From Methanocella_A sp963769045 (GTDB taxonomy: Archaea > Halobacteriota > Methanocellia > Methanocellales > Methanocellaceae), in the NCBI GenBank assembly GCA_963769045.1, contig CAVYKK010000026.1, positions 62,001 through 126,000 of the forward strand: DNA of 64,000 nucleotides. The letters run 5' to 3'. Positions 35,090-44,629 of the stretch are shown in pieces (positions within the stretch are counted from its first letter, which is position 1; every line of letters begins with the position of its first letter). The notes beneath the pieces were generated by a model that did no database searches, was not told the DNA's origin, and was given only the letters and a program-made list of their open reading frames with translations. The translations under genes were made by a program, and so were the position numbers.

Positions 35090-35668
35090 ATGGAAAAAGG
35101 TCATGAGTCCGGGGGACAGGTGAAAAAGATCAGCATATCGCTGTCCGATGACGTGCTTGACTGGGTGTATGAGAACAAGGAGGACCTGAAAGTCTCCACG
35201 TTCATCAATAGGGTCTTGCGCGAGCATATGCGGTCTGGCGATACCTGCAACGTCTGCGAAGAGTTGACCCGTGTAGAACGCAGGCTGGGCTCGCTTGAGA
35301 AGGCCATGGTCGAGTACAGAAGCCCCGGGACGAAGAGCGCGGGTAGTATCGGGACAGTAGCACCTGCCACGACGAGACCGGCAGAGGTCTTCGGCGAACT
35401 GGTCCACATCAGGAATGTCTCAGCGGAGAACGCCAGGGCGGTCATAGGGGAACTCGTCCCGTTCATGCGGATGAAAAAAGTCATCTACCGTGACCTTGTG
35501 CTACAGGAGCTCTTTCCACATACCCGTTCAACCATTACCAATGAAATCAATTACTGGTATAATGCATGCAAAGGCGTGCTCGACACCCTGATCGAGCGGG
35601 GCTACGTAGAAAAGATTGAAAAAGGCAAGTACCGATGGGTCGGCGGGAAGAGACAGCCAGTGATCTGA
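35090..35668 (+). CDS. ribbon-helix-helix plus winged-helix-like regulator
   Basis: A 192-residue protein. The N-terminus (VKKISISLSDDVLDWVYENKEDLKVSTFINRVLREHMR) matches a ribbon-helix-helix. A CNVCEELTRVERRLGSLEKAM coiled coil and a Thr/Ala/Pro linker follow. The C-terminal 90 residues look like a winged helix (LVLQELFPHTRSTITNEINYWYNACKGVLDTLIERGYVEKIEKGKYRWV). Two DNA-binding modules in one chain is unusual. AGGAGAC precedes the ATG. No target site was found. Confidence 0.6.
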   Translation: MEKGHESGGQVKKISISLSDDVLDWVYENKEDLKVSTFINRVLREHMRSGDTCNVCEELTRVERRLGSLEKAMVEYRSPGTKSAGSIGTVAPATTRPAEVFGELVHIRNVSAENARAVIGELVPFMRMKKVIYRDLVLQELFPHTRSTITNEINYWYNACKGVLDTLIERGYVEKIEKGKYRWVGGKRQPVI

Positions 35669-35935
35669 CCGTACAATATTACTCTACGGAATTTTAATCG
35701 TAACTATTATATAATAATGTGTATATTCAGTTTATTGGGAGTACAGCTCGCAACGCCTGTGCGCGTTGCGAATCCGTGACCGGGTATAAAAGCCTCGGCC
35801 AGGATATCCTGATCTGACTCGTTGTCAGGTAGAGGGATGCCGCACTCCCGCCTTACGTTTCGGGCATTTTCTCAGGAATTTTCTCATTCCTGACAATTGA
35901 TAAGTACTTTTAACGTCATACGTTGCGTGATAACT

Positions 35936-37366
35936 ATGAAGATGCTCATCAACGGCCGGCAGGTCGACGCCGCCGGCGGCAGGACATTCGACGTGCTTAA
36001 CCCGGCGACTGGACAGATCATCGACCATGCGCCGCTGGGCGGCGCGGACGATGTCAGGGCCGCCATCGACGCCGCGGAGGAAGCTTCCGGCAAGTGGGCT
36101 GCGGAGACGGCGAGAGAACGTGGCAAGCTGCTGTTTAAGGCGGCACAAATCACCCGCAGCCGCGTCAAAGACCTGGCGACTACGTTAACGACCGAGCAGG
36201 GCAAACCATTCAAGGAGGCGCGGGATGAAATCCAGGGCTTCGCCAACATTATTGAGTTCTACGCCGGCATCTCGGCAAGCCTGCGCGGCGGGCTGGTGCC
36301 GGTAGGCCGGGAGCGGTATGGCGTGACAATGAGGAAGCCGATCGGCATCTGCGGCGCTATCATACCGTGGAACGTCCCGGCGATCATCATGGGCTGGAAG
36401 GTAGGCCCGGCGCTGGTCACAGGCAACACGCTGGTGGTAAAGCCGTCGACGACGGCGCCGCTGACCTGTCTCAGCCTGGGGTCGATCATACAGGAAGCCG
36501 GACTGCCCGCAGGCGTGCTGAACCTTGTGACAGGCCCGGGCGATACGGTAGGCGACGAGATCGTCCGCAACCCCCGCATCAGGAAGATCTCTTTTACCGG
36601 ACAGACCAGTTCCGGTAAACAAATTGCACAGACAGCGGCCGCATCGCTTAAGCATGTGACGCTGGAGTTGGGCGGCAGTGACCCGATGATCGTCTGTGAC
36701 GACGCCGACCTGGAAGCCGCCGCCAAAGGCGCGGTCAGCGGTCGGTTTTATAACTGCGGACAGGCCTGCACGTCAGTGAAGCGACTGTTCGTATTCGAGA
36801 GCGTGGCCGACGAGTACCTGAAGCTGCTCAAGCAGAAAGTGGAAGCCCTGCATGCCGGCAATGGCATGTCTGAGGGTATAGACATCGGGCCGCTGAATAA
36901 TCGCAAGCAGTTCGACCTGATCAAGTCGACCGTGCAGACGGCCAGAGAAAAAGGCGAGGGCAAAATTATAGTCGGCGGTGCGCAGTTAGAAGGGCCGGAA
37001 TATGACCATGGCTACTTCTTCGCGCCCACGCTGGTCACCGATGTCCCGAAAGACTCGGCCTTATTGAACGAAGAGGTCTTCGGCCCGGTGCTGCCTGCCA
37101 TGGTGGTAAAAGATCTGGACGAGGCGATCGAGCGGGCGAATGATACAAGGTACGGGCTGGGGTCTTCGATCTGGACAAGGAACATTGAGCGTGCCATGAT
37201 CGCCTGCGAGCAGCTGGAATCGGGCATCACCTGGGTGAATAACCATATGCGGGTGCCACCGGAGATGCCGTTCGGCGGCGTCAAGGACAGCGGGCTGGGG
37301 CGGGAGAACGGCATCGAGGCCATCGATCAGTATACGGAAATAAAAAGTATATTGTTAAGCCCGTAA
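35936..37366 (+). CDS. aldehyde dehydrogenase family protein
   Basis: NAD(P)-dependent aldehyde dehydrogenase of 476 residues. It has IIPWNVPAIIMGWKVGPAL, the cofactor-binding FTGQTSSGKQIA, general base Glu in LELGGSDPMIV, catalytic Cys in NCGQACTSVKR, and EVFGPVLPAMVV. It falls near succinate-semialdehyde and lactaldehyde dehydrogenases; the lactaldehyde type supplies lactate for coenzyme F420 in methanogens. That assignment is only a possibility. I choose ATG 35936 rather than the open frame from 35897. Confidence 0.9.
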   Translation: MKMLINGRQVDAAGGRTFDVLNPATGQIIDHAPLGGADDVRAAIDAAEEASGKWAAETARERGKLLFKAAQITRSRVKDLATTLTTEQGKPFKEARDEIQGFANIIEFYAGISASLRGGLVPVGRERYGVTMRKPIGICGAIIPWNVPAIIMGWKVGPALVTGNTLVVKPSTTAPLTCLSLGSIIQEAGLPAGVLNLVTGPGDTVGDEIVRNPRIRKISFTGQTSSGKQIAQTAAASLKHVTLELGGSDPMIVCDDADLEAAAKGAVSGRFYNCGQACTSVKRLFVFESVADEYLKLLKQKVEALHAGNGMSEGIDIGPLNNRKQFDLIKSTVQTAREKGEGKIIVGGAQLEGPEYDHGYFFAPTLVTDVPKDSALLNEEVFGPVLPAMVVKDLDEAIERANDTRYGLGSSIWTRNIERAMIACEQLESGITWVNNHMRVPPEMPFGGVKDSGLGRENGIEAIDQYTEIKSILLSP

Positions 37367-37488
37367 ATTTTTTCCTGCCAATTTTTATAGTACATGGATC
37401 ATGCCGTTTCTCTGTCTCGCGTAGTAGAACACAGAGCATGTTTTAAGGCCGCCCGCGCGCGAGTGGTTTACAAAAGGGCGGTCAACGG

Positions 37489-39252
37489 TTAGTTCTCGGC
37501 TTTCGGTTGATCCTTCGACCGCTCGGACTTGATCGACTCGAAGAACTTCAGCAGGTCATTGCCCATGGGTGTCTCAAGGTGCTCCTGCGGATGGAGCCGG
37601 AACACACAGTGGGCGTCCCCGCGGCCGACGCAATGCGTCTCTTCACAGGCCATCTTCGTGCCTTCGTAGATGAACTCGCCGAACTTCTGGAACGCTCCCC
37701 GGATCGACTCGCAGATATCGCTGTCGGCCTCATTCCTCATTTGCGTTCTCACGCCGGCCGCATCGGTGCAGATGATGTCGATCGTCTTGTTATCCGAATC
37801 CGAACTCTCGATGGCGAAGTGGCCTTTGCCCAGGCCGCTCAGGCGCTCGAAGTACCGCTTGAGGCCTTCTTCGCCGTCCCTCATGACCTCTTTGCCGGCC
37901 ACCTTGCTGATCTCCCGCAGGCGATCAGAAGCATCGACGGAGTTCTTCCAGAGCTTGTCGAAGTACTCCCGGATGCGATCGATGGTGTCGCGGTGGTTCG
38001 TGTAGACGCCGATGTTCCCGCCGGATGACGTGATGGCGCTCTCGCCGAGGAGATTGAAGGTCACCTCGTCGTCGTTCAGGACCATGAGCAGGATACTCTC
38101 GTCCAGCGGGTGACGGACGTCAGCGCCAGCCGCCTTCAGCGCCCGCACGGCCGCAGCGATCTCGCCCCTGGCGCTGGCGATCATGTTGCCCCGGTTGACG
38201 TTGCCGCGAATAGAGACGAGCATCATGACCTTGACACCGTTGCCGGACATCGTCCGGGACTCGGTGACCAGCGTGTTCAGGTTGTAGACGAGCTGCTCCC
38301 CGGATAATACGCAGCACAGCTCCTTTCGCGCATGCGACAGGACCATCCGGAGCGTCTTTTCCATGTCGGCGTCGCCGTATATCGGCGTCAGGTGCTCGGG
38401 CTTGCGGCCGGTCTCGATCTCGACGCGTTTCTTGGCCATGTCCGGCGCGTTGCGCCACATGTTCCGGAACATAAGCCGTATCATCCGGGCCAGCTCGCGC
38501 TGGCTCGTCCATATGGCGGACTCCTCGCCGCCCGGCTGGGCGCGGACGAACAGCACTTCGGTATCGTCGATGACTACCACGCGCAGGAATGTGTTGCCAC
38601 CCGCGTCAGTGCCGTCAGGCTCGAACTCCTCGAAATTTTCCATGCTGTCGAGGTGCCTGACAGTCGCACGGTGGGACAGGCTTTCGATCATGGGCAGGGT
38701 ATCCTTCTCGATGGGCAGGAGGAAACGGGCCTTTGCGCCTTTCTTGTGAGCGGCGGCCAGGTCCTGCTCGTAGGTCCCGACGGACTTCACGAAGCTCTTG
38801 TCATTGGTGATGATCTCGCATGATGCGGTGGCCCTGCCGAGCATCTTGTGGATCAGGTCCACGATCACCCAGCGCCCGCTGTACAACTGCACCTTCTCGG
38901 TGTCGTCCTTCTCGGCCGTCGTGCCCTTCTGCTGTACCTGGGACATCAGCTCATTGCCTATGATCTCAAGCGATTTGATCGAGTCCATGCGCTCCTCGAG
39001 CAGCTTCTTAAGAACCGTGTCCAGAGGCAGCGCCTGGTATTTCGTCACCTTTTCCGGGATGATGATAATGAGGCCTTTCTCATGGAGAAGCTTGATCACA
39101 GAATAGACGTGGGGCCGGGGGATATCGCTCATGTCGGCCAGCGCGCTCGCTTTCTGGACGCCCTTCATGACAAGCGTAAGATAGACCTTGGCCTCGTACT
39201 CTGTCAGGCCGAAGGACGTGAGCGCTTCGACCGCTTTTTTATCCATCTCCAT
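37489..39252 (-). CDS. TrmB-family regulator with C-terminal V4R-like domain
   Basis: A 587-residue regulator. An N-terminal TrmB winged helix (ALTSFGLTEYEAKVYLTLVMKGVQKASALADMSDIPRPHVYSVIKLL) is followed by a coiled coil (SIKSLEIIGNELMSQV). Two TrmB effector-like segments come next (VQLYSGRWVIVDLIHKML and DADMEKTLRMVLSHARKELCCVLSG). The last 120 residues look like a V4R ligand-binding domain ending EETHCVGRGDAHCVFRL. The fusion of duplicated effector regions with V4R is unusual and suggests integration of several ligands. It is divergent from an ABC exporter operon, a likely target. Confidence 0.8.
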   Translation of the reverse strand: MEMDKKAVEALTSFGLTEYEAKVYLTLVMKGVQKASALADMSDIPRPHVYSVIKLLHEKGLIIIIPEKVTKYQALPLDTVLKKLLEERMDSIKSLEIIGNELMSQVQQKGTTAEKDDTEKVQLYSGRWVIVDLIHKMLGRATASCEIITNDKSFVKSVGTYEQDLAAAHKKGAKARFLLPIEKDTLPMIESLSHRATVRHLDSMENFEEFEPDGTDAGGNTFLRVVVIDDTEVLFVRAQPGGEESAIWTSQRELARMIRLMFRNMWRNAPDMAKKRVEIETGRKPEHLTPIYGDADMEKTLRMVLSHARKELCCVLSGEQLVYNLNTLVTESRTMSGNGVKVMMLVSIRGNVNRGNMIASARGEIAAAVRALKAAGADVRHPLDESILLMVLNDDEVTFNLLGESAITSSGGNIGVYTNHRDTIDRIREYFDKLWKNSVDASDRLREISKVAGKEVMRDGEEGLKRYFERLSGLGKGHFAIESSDSDNKTIDIICTDAAGVRTQMRNEADSDICESIRGAFQKFGEFIYEGTKMACEETHCVGRGDAHCVFRLHPQEHLETPMGNDLLKFFESIKSERSKDQPKAEN

Positions 39253-39659
39253 AGGCCACCCCTGGTAATACTACATGGATGTACTACTACACCAGAATTT
39301 TGTTTTTGTTTTCCTACTATAACAACATATCGCTGGGTATCAGTTTCCTTAATTTGGGCTTGCCCTATGGCCGATAACGCAAGATAGCGCCTGGAAATTT
39401 TGTCATTTTCCTGTGTACAAATAAATTATCACAACCAAATTAATTATCTACGACTAAGACATCGAGTACACATATCAGGCTGATGAAAACGGCCGGATCG
39501 GTGTCCTACTCCCTGCAGTCTACGCGCACGCGCGCAACGGCCGGGCGGACAGGGGAGGAAAGCAGAAGAATCGTACTATATCGCTTGCCCGGCCGATGCA
39601 AATTGTACATAGTATATATAGGTTAATGATGTCATAGGTATCTATTTCATGTTCGAGAA
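39253..39659. promoter_or_regulatory. divergent control region of the TrmB-like regulator and ABC exporter
   Basis: 407 bp with no gene. Next to the regulator start is an imperfect inverted sequence, 39262-39295, with CTGGT/ACCAG outer and TACAT/ATGTA inner arms, a candidate TrmB site. For the rightward operon an AGTATATATAGG box lies at about 39610-39622. A GCGCACGCGCGC motif (39521-39536) sits in between. Confidence 0.5.
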
Positions 39660-40598
39660 GTGGATTGGATGAATGCGATTGAAGCCAGTGGTCTGACCAG
39701 GAAGTTCGGCAGGATAGAGGCGGTAAACAACCTGAACCTGAACGTCGGGGAAGGCGTCATCTATGGGTTCCTCGGCCCGAACGGGGCGGGAAAGTCCACG
39801 ACCATCAACATGCTGATGGGCTTTGTCAAGCCCCACGGCGGCAACGCGAAGGTCATGGGCTACGACATCCGCACGGAGCACTACGAGATCCGGAAGCTGG
39901 TCGGATACCTGCCGGAACGGCCGCCATTCTACGAGAGCATGACCGGCGAGGCCAACGCAAAATACTTCGGCCGGCTGGCAGGCGTGAAAGACCTCGACTC
40001 CCGGATAGCCGCATTGATGAAACAGGTGGGACTCGAAGGCCGGGAAAAGGATAAGGTCAGGGGCTACTCGCACGGCATGAGACAGAGGCTGGGCATCGCC
40101 ATAGCGCTGCTGGGCGAGCCGAAACTGCTCATCATGGACGAGCCGACCACCGGCCTGGACCCGCAGGGGTCGCATGACATCCGGGAGATCATTAAAAAGC
40201 TCAAGGGCGAGCACGTGACGATTTTCCTCTCGTCGCATATCCTGCATGAGGTGCAGGAAGTCTCCGACGTGGTAGGCATTATTAAAAGCGGCCACATGCT
40301 CGTGGAAAAGTCCATCGGCAGCTTCCTCAAAAGCACGATGGGAGGCACCACGACGTTCGAGTTCTATGCCCCGAAGCTGGATACCGCATACGCCGAACTG
40401 GCGCAAAAGGTCAGAGGCGTCGAGAGCGCCAGCATCAGGGACGGCCGGATGTACCTGGCTGTGACGGAGCCTGCAGTGGCAGAGGACGTGAATGCCGCGC
40501 TGGTCAGCGCAGGCTTGCGGGTCAGGGAGATCAGGGAGATGATGCCGACGCTGGAGGACGCGTTCCTCAAGGTGGTCGGCGAGAAGAAGGAGGGCTGA
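39660..40598 (+). CDS. ABC transporter ATP-binding protein
   Basis: A 312-residue ABC-2-type ATPase: Walker A GPNGAGKSTT, Q-loop LVGYLPERPPFYESM, signature YSHGMRQRL, Walker B LLIMDEPTTGLDP, H-loop SSHILHEV. The C-terminal 90 residues form the extra domain common in exporters (TAYAELAQKVRGVESASIRDGRMYLAV). The GTG at 39660 and ATG at 39669 are both possible starts. It is followed after 2 bp by its permease, so a two-component exporter. Confidence 0.93.
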   Translation: MDWMNAIEASGLTRKFGRIEAVNNLNLNVGEGVIYGFLGPNGAGKSTTINMLMGFVKPHGGNAKVMGYDIRTEHYEIRKLVGYLPERPPFYESMTGEANAKYFGRLAGVKDLDSRIAALMKQVGLEGREKDKVRGYSHGMRQRLGIAIALLGEPKLLIMDEPTTGLDPQGSHDIREIIKKLKGEHVTIFLSSHILHEVQEVSDVVGIIKSGHMLVEKSIGSFLKSTMGGTTTFEFYAPKLDTAYAELAQKVRGVESASIRDGRMYLAVTEPAVAEDVNAALVSAGLRVREIREMMPTLEDAFLKVVGEKKEG

Positions 40599-40600
40599 TC

Positions 40601-41449
40601 ATGTACGACGTGCAAAGGGAAATCCGGAATATCCAGACCATTACGCTGAAGGAGTTCAGGGACAACATCAGCTCAAAGCGGTTTATCTTTATCGGGTTCT
40701 TCTACCTGCTGTTCGCGATCATGCTTTCGCTGGTCTCGGGCTACGTCATCAAAAACGAGCGCCCCTATTCGGTGCTCGGCCTGATGGAATCGATGAACCT
40801 CATCGTCGCCCTGCTCGCGGTCATTATATCGGCGGACTCGCTGTCGCTGGAAAAGAAGGACCGCACCGTGTACCAGCTACTGTCCAGGCCGGTCGAGCGC
40901 AGTTCCGTCATCGTCGGCAAGTTTCTTGGCTGCCTTGCAGTCATCGCCTCATTGTTCACGGCCTGCGCGGTCCTGGCATATCTGCTGACTGCTTTCTTCA
41001 GCGGCACCCTGCCTGCGCCCGGCGACATAATCCCGGTCGTCGAGGCGATCGTCGCGGAGAACCTGATGCTGGCCGTCTATATTGCCATCGGCATACTGGT
41101 CTCGACGGTCACGAAGAACCCGTTCATATCGATCATCGCCTCATTCCTGGCATGGGTCGTCCTCTTCCTTTCCAGTACGGTCGGCAGCATCATAGGCATG
41201 GTCTCCGCGCCGGTAAACATTCTGCTGTATAATGGCGATATGTTCGATCTGTACCCGATATACGCCAAAATCATGATCTGGGTCGACCCGATGAGCCACG
41301 GCATGGTGTCCCAGATCCTGAGCGGCAAAGCCGGCGCTGTGGTTGCGGGCATGCCGATATGGGCTAACGCCGTGTTCCTGCTGGCGTACGCGGGGCTGCT
41401 CCTGACGGTGGCAGTCGTGCTGTTCAAGAACCAGGACATTACATCATAA
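40601..41449 (+). CDS. ABC-2-type transporter permease
   Basis: A 282-residue membrane protein with six predicted helices. It has a NosY-like N-terminus (TITLKEFRDNISSKRFIFIGFFYLLFAIMLSLVSGYV) and a cytoplasmic loop with SADSLSLEKKDRTVYQLLSRPVERSSVIVGKFLG, the usual ATPase-contact segment of ABC-2 permeases. It starts 2 bp after the ATPase gene. The substrate could be a small molecule, drug or ion; not determinable here. Confidence 0.9.
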   Translation: MYDVQREIRNIQTITLKEFRDNISSKRFIFIGFFYLLFAIMLSLVSGYVIKNERPYSVLGLMESMNLIVALLAVIISADSLSLEKKDRTVYQLLSRPVERSSVIVGKFLGCLAVIASLFTACAVLAYLLTAFFSGTLPAPGDIIPVVEAIVAENLMLAVYIAIGILVSTVTKNPFISIIASFLAWVVLFLSSTVGSIIGMVSAPVNILLYNGDMFDLYPIYAKIMIWVDPMSHGMVSQILSGKAGAVVAGMPIWANAVFLLAYAGLLLTVAVVLFKNQDITS

Positions 41450-41470
41450 CGACGGAGAGCGTGTAGAGCC

Positions 41471-42724
41471 TTGCATTTCGGAATATCGACGTACCTGTCC
41501 CATATCCGGCAGTTCACCCCCAACGCCAGGAAGTTCCTGGCCTTCCAGTTTTTCCTGTCGCTGAACTCGGGCATCTACGGGGTGATCTTTAACCTGTACC
41601 TGCTGAACCTCGGGTTCCACGAGGATTTTCTGGGGGTCATGCTCGGCATCGTGTACGTTTCCACAGGCATCTTCTCACTGCCTGCAGCCACGCTCTGCGA
41701 CCGTATCGGCCGCAGAAAGACCCTGATGCTCTCCATCGCATTCCTGGCTGCCGGGCTGGCGTTGATGTATACGATCACGACCGGCTGGATGATCATCGCC
41801 GCGAGCGTCCTCTACGGCATCGCCACGGGCCTCTCGGTGGTCGCAAGCTCGCCGTTCATGGCCGAGAACTCGACCCGGGACGAGCGCATGCACCTGTTCT
41901 CGATGAACTCTGTGGTCAACATGTCCTCGGGTGTCCTGGGCAGCCTGATCGGCGGCCTTGTCCCCGGGCTCTTTGCCGTGGCGATAGGAGCGGGCGTAGC
42001 AACCGTGCTACCCTTCAGGTACACGCTCTACCTGTCGCTGGCCGCAGTACTGCTGGCGTTCGTGCCATTGATGCTCATACAAGAGAAAGAACGCCCTGTA
42101 CTGGACCGGCTGGAGCGGCTACGGCTGGTAGGCCGGGTAATCCGCAACCGGAACGTACAGCGGCTGGTATTCGTCAACATCCTGATCGGTATCGGCGCAG
42201 GCATGATCGTCCCGTTCTTCAACGTGTACTTCCACAAAGTGCTGTCGGCGACTGCCGGGGAGATTGGGGTCATCTTCTCCATCGGCCAGATCGTCATGGT
42301 GATCGGGCTGCTGTTCATACCGATGATCACCGAACGCTTCGGCAAGGTGCGGACCATCGCGCTCACGCAGCTCCTGTCGATACCGTTCCTTATCCTGATC
42401 GCGTTCACAATGAACATCTACATGGCGGCGTTCGCCTATGTCATGCGCATGATGCTGATGAACATGGCAAACCCGGCGATCTCCAGCTTCAACATGGAGA
42501 TCGTCGCCGAGCAGGAACGTGCCACAGTCAGCAGCCTCACCCAGATGGGCTGGAACATCTTCCTGGCCCTGAGCACCTTCCTCAGTGGCATCATGATGTC
42601 GCAGTCCAACTACATGCTGCCGTACATGATTACGTGCGTCGTATACTTCATCGCCGCGGTAGCATACTACGTCTTCTTCCTGCGCATCGAGATGACAGCC
42701 GCTGCCGGGTATACAACCGCATGA
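41471..42724 (+). CDS. major facilitator superfamily permease
   Basis: A 417-residue protein with twelve hydrophobic helices. MFS motif A appears after TM2 (LCDRIGRRKTLML), with a degenerate copy in the second half (PMITERFGKVRTIAL). A TTG at 41471 seems to be the start, with GGAGAGCG about 15 bases before. It lies 21 bp after the ABC permease and probably belongs to the same operon under the TrmB-like regulator. Substrate unknown; sugar or drug transport is typical of the family. Confidence 0.88.
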   Translation: MHFGISTYLSHIRQFTPNARKFLAFQFFLSLNSGIYGVIFNLYLLNLGFHEDFLGVMLGIVYVSTGIFSLPAATLCDRIGRRKTLMLSIAFLAAGLALMYTITTGWMIIAASVLYGIATGLSVVASSPFMAENSTRDERMHLFSMNSVVNMSSGVLGSLIGGLVPGLFAVAIGAGVATVLPFRYTLYLSLAAVLLAFVPLMLIQEKERPVLDRLERLRLVGRVIRNRNVQRLVFVNILIGIGAGMIVPFFNVYFHKVLSATAGEIGVIFSIGQIVMVIGLLFIPMITERFGKVRTIALTQLLSIPFLILIAFTMNIYMAAFAYVMRMMLMNMANPAISSFNMEIVAEQERATVSSLTQMGWNIFLALSTFLSGIMMSQSNYMLPYMITCVVYFIAAVAYYVFFLRIEMTAAAGYTTA

Positions 42725-42778
42725 GGCACTATCATTGACAAAATGCTCTGGCAGAGAATGTGATGTAATTGTTGAATT

Positions 42779-43070
42779 GGCAATGTGACTCCTGTCATGC
42801 TCGCCAAGAGCGCCAAGACGATTATTAAAGAGCCGGTTCTGCGAGGTCGGCAGGCGGGCGTTCGCGCGCGGGTACGTGACCGACAAGGGCTGTCGTACAT
42901 TTCTCATGGTCAGCAGGTATACCGGCAGGATAGTCGGTTGGTGGTGCCAGCGGTGTTAAAACCAGGTATTGGGGATGCCAGGATGCCGGGAATTATCCTG
43001 ATAGACATTCGCAGACCGCTTTTAATAAATTTTTGGCGCCCTTGGCGAGCATGACAGGGGTCGCATTGCC
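42779..43070. repeat. 292-bp element with 36-bp inverted terminal repeats
   Basis: The terminal arms 42779-42814 and 43035-43070 are inverted copies, matching at 33 of 36 positions. Related 36-bp copies occur in opposite arrangement at 31180-31215 and 31247-31282. There is no ORF inside. A GCGCGCG motif lies at 42859-42876. The 504-bp gap 42725-43228 holds this element and, nearer the next gene, an AT-rich promoter (43120-43205). It resembles a small non-autonomous element or a structured repeat. Confidence 0.65.
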
Positions 43071-43228
43071 AATACAGCAACATCGACCCAGGTCCAGCAA
43101 AAGCTGAGCGTATAGGACATTTCAAAATAACTAACGCTTGCTGTTTTTAGTTATTATAGTTAATTTTACACGGGCATGTAACCTAAAACTATATACTATT
43201 TATACGATCGCCAGCTAATCAGAAGCAA

Positions 43229-44629
43229 ATGCTAACCGATCATGGTAGGAAACTGGCCCTGTTCCTGTCATTTATCCTGATTGTCACAGGTCTATTGACC
43301 CTTGTGCCGGATACATGGTTGCTGGGCAGTCCCTCCTGTCATAGCTGCCACGACGCGCAGTATCCGGTCGATCACCTGCTGTACCGGCTGAATTACCTCG
43401 GCTATAATTCGCTCTGTTCCTTTGCGCCGATCAGCACGCTGATCCTGATAACGCTGGGCGTGATACTCTTCGCTACGGCCTTCAGGTTCAGGTTCGAGCG
43501 CTGGGGAAAGGACTATCGCAGGATCGGCGCGGGATTTTGCTTTGCCCTCGCTATAGTGACCGTGTTGCCGGTGAACGCACAATACCGCAACCTGATCGGC
43601 GGGAGTACTCTCGACCCGTTCGTGCCGTTGAGCACGGTGTTCCTGGTCGTCCTGGGCATCGTCGCATATACCGGCATCCTGGTCTGCCCGTTCCTGATGT
43701 TCTGGCGCTCCAGGTGTCCGGCGCTGGAGCAGGAGCTGGACTCGTGGCAGTCGCCGCACCGGTCGATCAACCGGCTCTTGAAGCTCGGCCTGACGGGCAG
43801 GCTGAATGACGGCGACGTAAAAAGCCTGTATAGCTGCACGTTATGCAACGGGTGCTACCTGGCCCCCGTCCAGCGCCTGACGCGTAACATGGCCGTCGGC
43901 AAAGGCATCGTACCTTCGCACCTTTCCACGATCAGGGATTCCGTGGCAGGCACAGGGAACGCTTATGGTGTCGCAGCCGATGGCGGCACTGCAGATACCG
44001 GCACACCGTGTGACACCCTGCTGTTCGCCGGGTGCACGGCACGCTACCGGACGCCGGAAATCCTGGCAGCCGCAAAAAAACTGCTCGATGCCAGGGGAAT
44101 AAATTACGCGTGCGTGGTGGATGAGACGTGCTGTGGGTACACGATGTATAACCTGGGCGACGTGGCATCGGCCAGTCATGCCGTCGACGCTAATATAGTA
44201 AAGTTCAAAGCGGCTGGCGTCAAGCGCATCATCACCATCTGCCCGGGCTGCTACGAGGCATTCCACAAGCTTTACAGTGGCAAGGATGGCTTTGCATCCG
44301 AGATCGTGCTGGCGCTCGACCTTCTGAAAGATGCCGCAGTCGACGAAAAGGGCGTCGTCGTCCACGACCCCTGCCATGCGAAGGGCCGACATGACATGGT
44401 CCGGGGCATCGTAAAGAACGCCGGGGAAGAGAGCACGGGCGGATGCTGCGGCGCCGGCGGCGGCCTGATCTCCTGGGACCGCATGATCGCCGAGTCCCGG
44501 GCAAAGCGGCTGATAAAGGAGAACGGCAGCAAAGTCGTTACGTATTGCCCGTTGTGCTACCTGAACTACAAGCGTGCTGATCCGGAACGCGTAGCCGACC
44601 TGTATGTTTTAATGGCTGCGCAGGTCTGA
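43229..44629 (+). CDS. membrane protein with CXXCH motif and HdrD-like CCG domains
   Basis: A 466-residue fusion. After TM1 comes an extracellular SCHSCH, giving a CXXCH haem-c motif at residues 37-41. Three to four more helices follow. A cytoplasmic CTLCNGCYLAP segment then precedes two CCG cysteine-rich domains of the heterodisulfide reductase/glycolate oxidase type: CTARY...CVVDETCCGYTMY...CPGCY and HDPCHAKGR...GGCCGAGGGL...CPLCYLNY. In HdrD such domains hold a noncanonical [4Fe-4S] cluster. The CTLC part has fewer cysteines than a full ferredoxin site. Predicted role: electron transfer across or along the membrane between haem and a disulfide or thiol substrate. Confidence 0.78.
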   Translation: MLTDHGRKLALFLSFILIVTGLLTLVPDTWLLGSPSCHSCHDAQYPVDHLLYRLNYLGYNSLCSFAPISTLILITLGVILFATAFRFRFERWGKDYRRIGAGFCFALAIVTVLPVNAQYRNLIGGSTLDPFVPLSTVFLVVLGIVAYTGILVCPFLMFWRSRCPALEQELDSWQSPHRSINRLLKLGLTGRLNDGDVKSLYSCTLCNGCYLAPVQRLTRNMAVGKGIVPSHLSTIRDSVAGTGNAYGVAADGGTADTGTPCDTLLFAGCTARYRTPEILAAAKKLLDARGINYACVVDETCCGYTMYNLGDVASASHAVDANIVKFKAAGVKRIITICPGCYEAFHKLYSGKDGFASEIVLALDLLKDAAVDEKGVVVHDPCHAKGRHDMVRGIVKNAGEESTGGCCGAGGGLISWDRMIAESRAKRLIKENGSKVVTYCPLCYLNYKRADPERVADLYVLMAAQV

